From Propionibacteriaceae bacterium (lineage in GTDB: Bacteria; Actinomycetota; Actinomycetes; Propionibacteriales; Propionibacteriaceae): a DNA stretch of 7,685 bases. This document shows, piece by piece, positions 1-6,730 of the stretch; within the stretch, counting starts at the first letter, position 1; each line of letters begins with the position of its first letter. The stretch covers positions 1 to 7,685 of the forward strand of contig DAIESZ010000115.1 of the NCBI GenBank assembly GCA_027346035.1, written 5' to 3'. A model generated the notes under the pieces. It did not search any database. It saw only the letters and a program-made list of their open reading frames with translations, and was not told where the DNA came from. The translations under genes and the position numbers were made by a program.

Positions 1-1263
1 GTAGCTGCCCGGCAGGCCGAGGAACGCGAGCACGACGTCGGCGCCGGACGCCGCGGCGACGGCCTCCTCGGCGAGGTCGGCGTCCCGGGACGTGTCGTCG
101 ATGCCGAACCCGGCGGCGAAGGAGACCTCGCCGAAGGCTGCGGTGAGCGCGTCGAGGGCGGTGTCGACCCGGGTCGGGTTCACCTGGGAACTTCCGGCGC
201 CCTGGAATCGCGGGGTGCGGGCGAACTCCCCGACGACCGCGATCCTCCGGTTGGTGGCCAGCGGCAGGATCCCGCCGTCGTTCTTCAGCAGCACCACCGA
301 GGTCGCCGCGGCCTCGCGGGCCAGCGCGTGGTGAGCATCGAGGTCGGCGGTCTCGTGGAGGTCGAGCACGTGGGCGCCCTTGGCCACCAGCGTGAGCACG
401 GCGCGGGCCCGGTCGGTGACGACCTGCTCGTCGAGCTCACCGGAGCGCACGGCCGCGACGAGTTCGGCGGGGCTCCCGGGGGCCGGGGGCATCTCGAGGT
501 CGAGACCCGCCCGGGCGGCGGCCACGCGGTGGTAAACGGCCCCCCAGTCGCTGACGACGAGTCCCTGGAAGCCCCACTCGTCGCGCAGCACATCGGTGAG
601 CAGCCAGCGGTTCTCGGACGACGACACCCCGTTGATGCGGTTGTAGCTGCACATGATCGTCCACGGCTGGGACGCCGTGACGACCCGCTCGAAGGCGGGC
701 AGGTAGATTTCGCGCAGCGCCCGCATCGACACGTCGGCGCTGACCCGCAGGCGGTCGGTCTCCTGATTGTTCGCGGCGAAGTGCTTGACCGAGACGCCGA
801 CGCCGCGGGACTGGATGCCGTCGACGATGCCGACCGCAAGCTCACCTGCGAGGAAGGGATCCTCGCTGAAGTATTCGAAGTTGCGTCCGCACAAGGGCGA
901 ACGCTTCATGTTGATGCCCGGCCCGAGGATCACCGACAGGTTGATCGCGCGGGCCTCCTCGGCGAGGGCCTCGCCGACCCGGTGCAGCAGTGCAGGACTC
1001 CACGACGACGCGATCGCCGCGGCGGTCGGGAAGCAGGTGGCCGGCAGGCTGCCGCCGATGCCGACATGATCGCCGCCGTCGCCGGTGTCGGGCTGGGCGC
1101 GCAGCCCGTGCGGGCCGTCGGACACCATGATGCGCGGCACTGCGAGTCGTTCGATCGGCTGCGTGTACCAGAAGTGCGAGCCGCTGGTGAGGGACGCCTT
1201 CTCCTCGAGGCTCAGCTGGGACAGGACGGACTCGACCTCGAACGAGAGCGGGGTGGACGACAT
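1..1263 (-). CDS. Family-3 glycoside hydrolase (beta-glucosidase), N-terminal part, gene cut by window edge
   Basis: Likely hydrolyses terminal beta-linked glucose (or a related sugar) from oligosaccharides or glycosides by the retaining mechanism. The 421 codons seen begin at ATG 1261-1263, behind a GAAAGG ribosome site 6 bases upstream, and stay open to base 1. There is no signal peptide, so the enzyme is probably cytoplasmic and acts on imported sugars. The (beta/alpha)8 domain carries SDGPHGLR around D49 (substrate-binding Asp), a conserved block around CGRNFEYFSEDP, K160-H161 in KHFAANNQET, and the catalytic nucleophile D239 in VVSDWG. The start of the second, alpha/beta sandwich domain follows (SVVLLKNDGGILPL), so only its beginning is present. 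The layout resembles BglB-type actinobacterial and Firmicutes enzymes, which usually run to 700-850 residues. Family membership is certain from the motifs. The exact sugar and linkage cannot be told: beta-xylosidase or another specificity remains possible. It is divergent from the gene at 1418 and has its own control region. Confidence 0.95.
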   Translation of the reverse strand, partial: MSSTPLSFEVESVLSQLSLEEKASLTSGSHFWYTQPIERLAVPRIMVSDGPHGLRAQPDTGDGGDHVGIGGSLPATCFPTAAAIASSWSPALLHRVGEALAEEARAINLSVILGPGINMKRSPLCGRNFEYFSEDPFLAGELAVGIVDGIQSRGVGVSVKHFAANNQETDRLRVSADVSMRALREIYLPAFERVVTASQPWTIMCSYNRINGVSSSENRWLLTDVLRDEWGFQGLVVSDWGAVYHRVAAARAGLDLEMPPAPGSPAELVAAVRSGELDEQVVTDRARAVLTLVAKGAHVLDLHETADLDAHHALAREAAATSVVLLKNDGGILPLATNRRIAVVGEFARTPRFQGAGSSQVNPTRVDTALDALTAAFGEVSFAAGFGIDDTSRDADLAEEAVAAASGADVVLAFLGLPGSY

Positions 1264-1274
1264 GGGGAACCTTT

Positions 1275-1292
1275 CGCGGCAACGTTGCGGCG
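1275..1292. promoter_or_regulatory. LacI-type operator candidate in the glucosidase leader
   Basis: A perfect 10-base palindrome GCAACGTTGC (1279-1288) with a central CG extends to 18 bases with one mismatched pair. It sits 11 bases upstream of the glucosidase start codon and adjoins the ribosome-binding site (1270-1275). Palindromes centred on CG with AA/TT flanks are typical of LacI/GalR-family operators, which commonly control sugar hydrolases. Assignment to that family is inference. Confidence 0.45.
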
Positions 1293-1330
1293 GATCTGAC
1301 CGGGGGCGGAGTGCACCCGCATCCAACTCT

Positions 1331-1344
1331 TTACCGTATGGTAA
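1331..1344. promoter_or_regulatory. Palindromic operator candidate, TTACC-N4-GGTAA
   Basis: The sequence TTACCGTATGGTAA has perfect 5-base arms around a near-symmetric centre and is one of the few AT-containing patches in a very GC-rich region. It overlaps the proposed -10 box of the glucosidase, where a bound protein would block transcription. Size and symmetry fit a TetR-family repressor site, which is an inference. No regulator gene lies in the window. It may also affect the divergent gene at 1418. Confidence 0.5.
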
Positions 1345-1366
1345 GTTAACCGGCGCGAGAGTGCAA
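1333..1366 (-). promoter_or_regulatory. Candidate promoter of the beta-glucosidase gene
   Basis: Read on the minus strand there is a -35-like TTGCAC (1366-1361), a 17-base spacer and a -10-like TACCAT (1343-1338), giving a leader of roughly 70 bases before the ATG at 1263. The hexamers match consensus only partly (3 of 6 and 4 of 6), but the spacing is ideal. The -10 element lies inside the palindrome at 1331-1344. This is inferred from pattern only. Confidence 0.45.
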
Positions 1367-1417
1367 CACCCTGCCGACGTGGTCGGAGAAGGCTTGCCCG
1401 GACGGGAGAATGGCCCC

Positions 1418-2374
1418 ATGCGTGCCGACGACATCACCCGGTGTTCCCCGCAGTGGCGGGGCTCCACCCACCCCGCCGCGGGAACCGCGCCGACTGCACA
1501 TTTCTGGATCGCGGTCGAGCAGCCTGGGCCCTGGGGCCGCTCCGCGCTGACCCAGTCGGGCCTAGACCCCGAACTCGGCGCACGCCTCGACGCCGCGGTC
1601 GGCGCCATGGGCGGCAAGATCGTGCTGATCCGGCGTCCCCACACGCGGGTGGCCGACCTGCCCGAGACCCGCAGTGTGTTCGTCGCCGGCAACTTCCTCA
1701 TCGCCCCGTGGCTCGGGCGTCGCGACGTCAGCGAGGCCGAGCTTCCCGGCGTCCTCGACGACCTCATCCTTCAACTGCCGGACCTGGCGGCGGCGTCGCG
1801 GCCGCCGGAGGGATTCCACCCGGCGCCGCCGGTGCTGTTCATCTGCACGAACGGCAAGCGCGACCGGTGCTGCGCGATCGAGTCGCGCCCGATCGCCGAC
1901 GCCGCCACCCGGGAGGTCGGCGCGGCGCGTGTCTGGGAGTCGTCCCACCTGAACGGCCACCGCTTCGCCCCGACCGCGGTCGTGCTTCCGACCGCGCAGA
2001 TGTTCGGATGGATCACCGAGACGCTCGCACTCGACGCGCTGGCGGGAGCGGCGTCCGGACGCCTCGTGCTGCCTGGCGGCCGTCACGAGAGGGGTCGCAC
2101 GGCGCTGTCGCGGCCGCTGCAGGCGGTCGACATCGCGGTTCGCACCGCGATCGGTGAGACCGATCCCACCGCCCTGGCCTTCGAGGGGGATGCCGACGGC
2201 GACGCCGTCGAGTGGCTCGGCCGCACCGCACGCGTGTGGGTCACCCATCGTGACGGACGCCGCTGGCTCTACGAGGTGGGAGCCCAGGGCGCCCCCGATC
2301 TGCCCGAGTCGTGCGGGAAGGCGCCCGCGCCCGTCGCCGAGTGGGTGGCGGTCAACCCCACCGGCCAACCGTGA
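1418..2374 (+). CDS. Sucrase/ferredoxin-like family protein (Apd1-type [2Fe-2S] protein)
   Basis: A 318-residue soluble protein of the Suc_Fer-like family, which has a thioredoxin-like ferredoxin fold and presumably transfers electrons in the cytosol; its physiological partner is unknown. Early landmarks are C9 and the family motif EQPGPWGR. The probable cluster site is FICTNGKRDRCC (C143, C151, C152), followed by H177-x3-H181 in SSHLNGHRFAPT. In the yeast members Apd1 and Aim32 two cysteines and an HxxxH pair bind a non-Rieske [2Fe-2S] cluster; by that pattern C143, C152, H177 and H181 would be the ligands here. The frame stays open upstream to 1085, but ATG 1418 is chosen because it follows a GGGAG site at 9 bases and the family's N-terminal motif comes soon after; longer versions would run into the glucosidase. 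The stop overlaps the GTG of the glycosylase gene. The historical name sucrase does not imply sucrose hydrolysis. Confidence 0.9.
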   Translation: MRADDITRCSPQWRGSTHPAAGTAPTAHFWIAVEQPGPWGRSALTQSGLDPELGARLDAAVGAMGGKIVLIRRPHTRVADLPETRSVFVAGNFLIAPWLGRRDVSEAELPGVLDDLILQLPDLAAASRPPEGFHPAPPVLFICTNGKRDRCCAIESRPIADAATREVGAARVWESSHLNGHRFAPTAVVLPTAQMFGWITETLALDALAGAASGRLVLPGGRHERGRTALSRPLQAVDIAVRTAIGETDPTALAFEGDADGDAVEWLGRTARVWVTHRDGRRWLYEVGAQGAPDLPESCGKAPAPVAEWVAVNPTGQP

Positions 2375-3336
2375 CCCAGCCCGGGGCCGATGACGAGCAG
2401 CTTCGGGTGCTCGTGGGGGTCGCGGACCGCCTCGGCTCGATCGGGCGGCTCGTGCGTGGTCCGGGCGATCCCACCCACCGGCGGGCCGGTCCCGGGTGGT
2501 GGCGGGCGTCGGTCACTCCCGATGGGGGAGTGCTCGTGCACCTCGCCCCGCGGGGCGACGATGTCGAGGCGCGAGCGTGGGGTCCCGGCGCCTCGTGGGC
2601 CCTGCACCAGTGCCCCCGACTGCTCGGATGCCATGACGATCCGGCCGGCTTCGCACCCGATCACCCCGCGCTGCGCGAGGTATGGCGCCGCCATCCCCAT
2701 CTGCGGGTCGGGGCCACCGATCGGGTGTGTGAGACCTTGCTCCCCACGATCATCGAGCAGAAGGTGACCGGAGCCGAGGCGTTCCGCTCGATCCGGCTGT
2801 TGACCCTGCGCTTCGCCGAGCCGGCGCCCGGGCCCGCGCGGGTGCCGGGCCATCCGGCGTCCGGAATGCGGCTACCGCTGACACCGCGACAGTGGGCCGC
2901 GATCCCCTCTTGGGACTACCTGCGGGCAGGTGTCGAGCAGAAGCGTTCGGCCACGGTGGTCGGCGCGGCTCGGCGGGCGGTGTCCCTCGAGCGGATCGAC
3001 GTGGGCGGAGCCGACGAGGCTCTGCGCTCCCTCCCCGGGATCGGCGAATGGACCTCGGCGATCACGCGGCAGCAGGCGCTCGGAGATCCCGACGCCTGGA
3101 GCGTCGGCGACTACCACGTGCCCCGGGCGATCGGCAGGGCGTTGCTCGGCCGCGAACCGGTCGACGCCGCCGAGGTGGCGGCCGCTCTCGAGCCCTATCG
3201 CGGCCACCGCTACCGCGTCGAGCAGCTGATCGCGCGAGGCGTCCGGGTCGAGCGGCACGGGCCGCGCCGGTCACTGCCGACCCACCTGCCCTGGGACTCC
3301 CGGCCTCCGCGCCGTGGGGACGCCGGGGCCGCGTGA
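2371..3336 (+). CDS. AlkA-like DNA-3-methyladenine glycosylase (HhH-GPD family)
   Basis: A 321-residue base-excision repair enzyme expected to flip out and remove alkylated purines such as 3-methyladenine from DNA. The core has TIIEQKVTGAEAFRS (the helical segment that opens the HhH-GPD fold), then the helix-hairpin-helix LPGIGEW (221-227), then the catalytic aspartate D247 in SVGDYHVPRAIG. The 22-residue spacing from the second hairpin glycine to that Asp matches E. coli AlkA as I recall its sequence. No lysine occupies the hairpin position used by bifunctional glycosylase/lyases, so a monofunctional enzyme is expected. No four-cysteine Fe-S loop follows the domain, unlike Nth or MutY. The start is GTG 2371, which overlaps the preceding stop as GTGA. 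An in-frame ATG at 2311 lies inside the upstream gene and would add 20 unlikely residues. The arginine/proline-rich C-terminus looks disordered. The exact lesion range is unknown. Confidence 0.88.
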   Translation: MTQPGADDEQLRVLVGVADRLGSIGRLVRGPGDPTHRRAGPGWWRASVTPDGGVLVHLAPRGDDVEARAWGPGASWALHQCPRLLGCHDDPAGFAPDHPALREVWRRHPHLRVGATDRVCETLLPTIIEQKVTGAEAFRSIRLLTLRFAEPAPGPARVPGHPASGMRLPLTPRQWAAIPSWDYLRAGVEQKRSATVVGAARRAVSLERIDVGGADEALRSLPGIGEWTSAITRQQALGDPDAWSVGDYHVPRAIGRALLGREPVDAAEVAAALEPYRGHRYRVEQLIARGVRVERHGPRRSLPTHLPWDSRPPRRGDAGAA

Positions 3337-3386
3337 TCCCTGCTGACGCCGGGTTGGGTTGCGCTGCTGGCGTTTTCGACGGTTGT

Positions 3387-3444
3387 GCTGGCGATCTCTG
3401 CTGATTGGGTGCTGTTTTCGCCAGCCGGAGCAGAGATCGCCAGC
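3387..3444. repeat. 16-bp perfect inverted repeat (hairpin) between convergent genes
   Basis: The left arm 3387-3402 (GCTGGCGATCTCTGCT) is exactly complementary to the right arm 3429-3444, with a 26-base loop. The same left arm can also pair with 3479-3494 with a single mismatch, so two alternative hairpins are possible. The position between two converging stop codons would suit a bidirectional transcription barrier or a dispersed palindromic repeat. Neither role is shown by the sequence alone. Confidence 0.8.
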
Positions 3445-3507
3445 CGTTCGGATGCCGGCCGTCGTGATCGCCAGCCGGAGCAGAGAACGCCAGCCGTTCG
3501 GACGCCG
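3418..3507. repeat. Tandem pair of 40-base direct repeats, 50-base period
   Basis: Bases 3418-3457 and 3468-3507 are identical at 38 of 40 positions (differences at 3437/3487 and 3453/3503). Each copy contains two CGCCAGCCG units 19 bases apart separated by GAGCAGAGA. The 10-base gap between copies is far too short for CRISPR spacers. The pattern looks like an intergenic repeat family in which whole units have duplicated. Confidence 0.85.
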
Positions 3508-3618
3508 CCGGCAGCGGTTTCGCCATGCTGACCCCGGTGCTCAGTCTCTGCGCGGCCGATCCCGGACGCCGGGGGCCCCAAGTCCCTGGACGCCTCGCCT
3601 ACCGGCCCCATCGACGAT

Positions 3619-5073
3619 CTACTGGCTACGCCCGGCGGGCACCGAAACGTCGGCGTCGGCCTGTTCCTCCTGGGCCTCGGGACTGTGGGGCAGATCGACG
3701 ATGAACTCGGCTCCGCCACCGGGGACGTTGCCGGCGGTGACCCTGCCGCCGTGGGCGAGGATCGTGTGGGCGACGATCGACAGGCCGAGCCCGGTGCCGG
3801 GTGTGTTCCGGGCCCGGTCACTGCGGTAGAACCGGTCGAACACGTGGGCGAGATCGTCCTCGGCGATTCCCGGCCCCTCGTCGGCGATGCGCAACTGGTT
3901 TCCCAGAAGGTGCACGTGCACGGTGCCCTGCGGTGGGGAGAACTTCACCGCGTTGTCGAGCAGATTGGTCACGGCGCGTTCGAGGGTGTCCGGTTCGCCG
4001 ATGATGTACAGCGGTTCGAGTTGCACGTCGAAACGCAGTCCGGGCCCACGTCGACGGGCCCGGATGATCGCCGACTCGACGATGTCCCGGAAGTCCAGCG
4101 GTTCGGGGCTGGCGGCCACGCGATCCTCGCGGGACAGCTGGACGAGGTCTCCGACGAGCGAGGTGAACTCGCCGAGTTGGGCGGCGATGTCGCGCAGGAT
4201 CTCGCTGCGGGCCCCCTCGGGCAGCATGCCCGTCTTGTCGTCGGCGACGAGCAGTTCGATATTCGTGCGCATCGACGTCAGCGGGGTGCGCAACTCGTGA
4301 CCGGCGTCGGCGATGAGCCGCCGCTGGCGTTCGCGTGACGACTGCAGCGTGTTGACCATCGTGTTGAACGACCGGGTGACCTCGGCCAGTTCGTCGTTGC
4401 CCTCGACCTCGACGGGGCGCAGTTCGTCGGTCTCGGTGACCCGGGCCAGCGCCCGTGACACCTGCCTCACCGGCGCCAGCGCCGATTCGGACGCCGACCA
4501 GCCGAGAGCGATAGCGACGAGGCTTCCGGCGACACCCACGATGAGCAGCGCGGCGCGCAGCGACCTGAGCACGGCGTCGGTTGGTGCGGTCGCGCGGGCC
4601 AGCACCAGGGCCGCCGGAGTGCCGCCGCCGAGGTTGATCGGCACGGCCACCATGCGGTACCGGGTGCCGGAGGGTCCCTTCATGGTCCGCGAGCTGGTTC
4701 CGGTGCCCGTGCGGGCGACGGCCAGCTCCTGAGGACCCGGGTCGAGGTTGACGGTGGCGTCCTGGACGCGGATCACGTCGCCGTTGGCCTTGAGCACGAA
4801 CAGGGCGACGTTGGCGGCGTTGAGCGCGTCGTTGTTGAGCCCACCCATCCCCTCGACGTCATCGGCGATGCGCGGGGACATGAAGCCGGCAACGGTGATC
4901 AGCTCGTTGTCGAGCTGATTCAGCAGGCTCGTCCGGGTGACGATGTACGCCGTCACGGCCACGGCGAGCACAGTGCCGAACACGCACAGCGAGATGAGTA
5001 TCCCGATGGCGCGGCGCAGCGTCCGGGCGGGGCGCCACCCCAGCCACTGACGGATCGGACGCGCTGGGATCAC
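3619..5073 (-). CDS. mprB: Sensor histidine kinase MprB
   Basis: A 484-residue membrane kinase, close in length to M. tuberculosis MprB (about 504), which senses envelope stress and phosphorylates MprA. Order of parts: a short basic N-terminus; membrane helix about 22-45; an extracytoplasmic sensor region about 46-170; membrane helix about 174-193; a HAMP linker about 194-247; a dimerisation/phosphoacceptor domain with H259 in [10 protein letters not shown]; an ATP-binding domain with the N-box N374 (LLDNAVKF), the G1 box [10 protein letters not shown], the F-box FDRFYRSD and the G2 box GTGLGLS. All catalytic boxes are intact. The start is GTG 5071-5073, overlapping the mprA stop as GTGA, so translation is coupled to mprA. 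In mycobacteria pepD, encoding a secreted HtrA-like protease, normally follows; here the gene ends in the repeat region and meets the glycosylase gene tail to tail. Autoregulation is expected from the family but no binding site could be recognised. Confidence 0.93.
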   Translation of the reverse strand: MIPARPIRQWLGWRPARTLRRAIGILISLCVFGTVLAVAVTAYIVTRTSLLNQLDNELITVAGFMSPRIADDVEGMGGLNNDALNAANVALFVLKANGDVIRVQDATVNLDPGPQELAVARTGTGTSSRTMKGPSGTRYRMVAVPINLGGGTPAALVLARATAPTDAVLRSLRAALLIVGVAGSLVAIALGWSASESALAPVRQVSRALARVTETDELRPVEVEGNDELAEVTRSFNTMVNTLQSSRERQRRLIADAGHELRTPLTSMRTNIELLVADDKTGMLPEGARSEILRDIAAQLGEFTSLVGDLVQLSREDRVAASPEPLDFRDIVESAIIRARRRGPGLRFDVQLEPLYIIGEPDTLERAVTNLLDNAVKFSPPQGTVHVHLLGNQLRIADEGPGIAEDDLAHVFDRFYRSDRARNTPGTGLGLSIVAHTILAHGGRVTAGNVPGGGAEFIVDLPHSPEAQEEQADADVSVPAGRSQ

Positions 5074-5762
5074 GGGGGTGTTTCACGCAGGACGTAACCG
5101 ATGCCGCGGACGGTGTGGATGAGCCGGGGCTCATTCTCCTGCTCGAGCTTGCGGCGGACGTACCCGATGTACACCTCGAGCGAGTTGGCGGTGGTGGGGA
5201 AGTCGTATCCCCACACCTCGTTGAGCAGCCAGTTGCGTTCGAGCACCCGGCGTGGGTGCTCCATGAACACGTGGAGCAGCGCGAACTCGGTGAGGGTGAG
5301 GCTGATGCGGCGTCCTCGGCGGGTGACCTCCCGGCTCTGCGTGTCGAGCACGAGGTCCTCGAACACCAGGGTCTGGTCCTCCGCGTCGCGGTCGGGACGC
5401 TGGCGTCGCGTGAGTGCCCGCAACCGCGCGAGCAGTTCGTCGAGCGCGAAGGGCTTGACCATGTAGTCGTCGGCGCCGGCGTCGAGACCATCGACCCGGT
5501 CGCCCACCGCGTCGCGGGCCGTGAGGATGAGGATCGGCACGTCATTGCCGGTGCTGCGCAGCATCCGGGTGGCCTCGAGTCCGTCGAGCCGGGGCATCAT
5601 GACGTCCATCACGACGGCGTCCGGCCGGATCGCGGACAGTTTCGCGAGCGCCTCGAGTCCGTCGGTGGCGGTGCTCACCTCGTAGCCGCTGTATTGCAGC
5701 GAGCGCGCCAAGGAGTCGCGGACGGCCTGATCGTCGTCCACCACGAGGATGTGCATGGTCAT
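5070..5762 (-). CDS. mprA: Response regulator MprA (OmpR/PhoB family)
   Basis: A 230-residue DNA-binding regulator, the cognate partner of MprB. The receiver domain (about 4-118) shows the acidic pocket D9-D11, the phosphoacceptor D53 in [12 protein letters not shown], the switch T81 and the conserved K103 in MVKPF. A winged-helix effector domain follows (about 135-228), with [11 protein letters not shown] and a C-terminus ending [16 protein letters not shown], nearly the same as M. tuberculosis MprA as I recall it. That similarity, with the adjacent kinase, is why the symbol is given. ATG 5762 is preferred because a GGGGA site lies 9 bases before it. ATG 5756, two codons in, is a possible alternative. 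The gene lies 61 bases behind the S51 peptidase-like gene in the same direction, so it may be read from that transcript, from its own promoter in the gap, or both. By analogy it would control stress sigma factors and envelope proteases. Confidence 0.93.
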   Translation of the reverse strand: MTMHILVVDDDQAVRDSLARSLQYSGYEVSTATDGLEALAKLSAIRPDAVVMDVMMPRLDGLEATRMLRSTGNDVPILILTARDAVGDRVDGLDAGADDYMVKPFALDELLARLRALTRRQRPDRDAEDQTLVFEDLVLDTQSREVTRRGRRISLTLTEFALLHVFMEHPRRVLERNWLLNEVWGYDFPTTANSLEVYIGYVRRKLEQENEPRLIHTVRGIGYVLRETPP

Positions 5763-5823
5763 AGCTTGCCATCCCCACGGCGGGAGTGCTCAACCAGACA
5801 TGCCTGCGGGCGGTGCCCCGGCC

Positions 5824-6687
5824 TCAATGACGCGCGTCCGAGGGGTCGGACGCCGGAGCCTCCCCGGCGTCGTCGGGGTGGTCGGAGTGTGGGTGCGGCG
5901 GTACATGACGCGGAAGCTGGCTGGGCTTGACGCTGGAGTGCGGGTCCTCGAGGGCGGGGGGGTCGGCCGGCGCGCTCGGCGGCGCCTGCTCGTGGCTGAC
6001 CACCACGTGCGCACCGTCCTTCTGCAGCCAGTAGACCCGCCCGGCGCCGATGATGCTGGTGCGCCCGGACGCGGGATCCACGGCCAGGCAGGTGCCCTCG
6101 TCGATCGAGACCGCGGTGTGAGCGGGGGACGCCTCGAGCGCGGCCAGTGCGACCTCGAGGTTTGACCACGCGTCGCTGTGCGTCTCGACCGAGGGCCCGA
6201 TGAGGGCCAGCCCGTCACGGATCGTGAGCTCCTCGAGTCCCTCGCCGACGATCTCGGGTGCCAGAACGCGTCCCTGGTACTTCCAGCCGCCGACGATCGC
6301 GTGCCGGGCGACGATCATCGCGCCGGCCGAGTAGCCGAGGTAGGGCATGCCGCCCCGCACGAGCGTGGAGATGGTGTCGCGCCGGGGAATGAGTGCGTCG
6401 AGGTAGCCCGGTGTCCATCCGCCGCAGACCACGAGCCCGGCGAGCCGCTCGAACTGATCGGGCCACACCGTGGCCCCCTCGTCGTCGAGGAAGATCGGTT
6501 CGATCACCGCCTCGGGCCACCGTTTGAGGATCGGTTGTGCGTAGTCGGGCAGGAACTGCCCGGCCTCGTCCTCGCTTCCGAGGGTGGCGATCGCGATCAC
6601 CCCGCCGCGGCGTCGGGCGGCCTCGACGAACTGGTCGTGCACTTCGTCGAGACTCTCGGACGGTCCACTTCCCACAAGGAACAACAT
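5824..6687 (-). CDS. Peptidase S51 / cyanophycinase-like (type 1 glutamine amidotransferase-like) protein
   Basis: A 287-residue cytoplasmic alpha/beta protein whose relatives are serine peptidases (aspartyl dipeptidase PepE, cyanophycinase). A nucleophile elbow GYSAGA places the probable catalytic serine at S120, and H170 in ETHSDAW is the likely histidine. The upstream oxyanion-side loop reads CGGWTPGYLDAL from C88, where cyanophycinases and PepE usually have GGG/GGD followed by N or D, so substrate use may differ. The catalytic domain ends near residue 231 (VVVSH). A tail of about 55 residues follows, rich in Pro, Ala, Asp and His (for example PRHVPPHPHSDHPDD), which looks disordered and could bind metal. 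No signal peptide is seen. The start at ATG 6685-6687 has only a weak GGG upstream, so a slightly different start cannot be excluded. It lies between the phosphatase gene (43-base gap) and mprA (61-base gap). Natural substrate unknown; no cyanophycin synthetase gene is present here. Confidence 0.82.
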   Translation of the reverse strand: MLFLVGSGPSESLDEVHDQFVEAARRRGGVIAIATLGSEDEAGQFLPDYAQPILKRWPEAVIEPIFLDDEGATVWPDQFERLAGLVVCGGWTPGYLDALIPRRDTISTLVRGGMPYLGYSAGAMIVARHAIVGGWKYQGRVLAPEIVGEGLEELTIRDGLALIGPSVETHSDAWSNLEVALAALEASPAHTAVSIDEGTCLAVDPASGRTSIIGAGRVYWLQKDGAHVVVSHEQAPPSAPADPPALEDPHSSVKPSQLPRHVPPHPHSDHPDDAGEAPASDPSDARH

Positions 6688-6730
6688 GCGCCCAGCTTAT
6701 GGCCGGGGCGGCCTTCGGCGTCGGGACGGA
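6688..6730. other. Short gap between phosphatase and S51 genes with small hairpin
   Basis: On the minus strand this 43-base gap contains GGCCG-CCC-CGGCC, a 5-base stem, shortly before the S51 start. It has no T-run and is probably too small to terminate transcription. It could modestly affect translation of the downstream gene, whose ribosome site is weak. Confidence 0.3.

Larger units (their letters stand above)
3337..3618. other. Convergent intergenic region with structured repeats, no gene seen
   Basis: These 282 bases separate the ends of two converging genes. The heptamer GCTGGCG occurs twice (3366-3372, 3387-3393) and its complement CGCCAGC four times (3419, 3438, 3469, 3488). The rest, 3520-3618, holds only a short GC-rich hairpin (CCCGG/CCGGG at 3561-3573) downstream of the kinase stop. 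Neither hairpin has a T-run, so canonical intrinsic terminators are absent. Open frames here are judged spurious because the 50-base repeat period shifts frame between copies. Confidence 0.7.

Noticed and set aside
328..1299. Plus-strand open frame of 323 codons opposite the glucosidase gene
   Set aside because: It is antisense to an unmistakable family-3 hydrolase with all motifs; high GC removes stop codons from the opposite strand. Its translation has no recognisable domain.
1085..1417. N-terminal extension of the ferredoxin-like protein
   Set aside because: The extra 111 residues lie over the glucosidase gene and its control region, show no family resemblance, and a good ribosome site precedes ATG 1418.
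1562..2368. Minus-strand open frame of 268 codons opposite the ferredoxin-like gene
   Set aside because: Antisense shadow of a well-supported gene, with low-complexity Arg/Gly-rich translation.
3418..3507. Possible CRISPR array
   Set aside because: Only two 40-base units with a 10-base gap, internally repetitive and without cas genes; spacers of normal length are absent.
3062..3821. Two overlapping minus-strand open frames covering the intergenic repeat
   Set aside because: They overlap real genes on both sides, and the similar peptides they encode arise in different frames because the repeat period is 50 bases. They are best seen as products of the repeat, not genes.
5115..5930. Plus-strand open frame of 271 codons opposite mprA
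   Set aside because: Antisense to a response regulator with every conserved residue present; no domain or ribosome site supports it.
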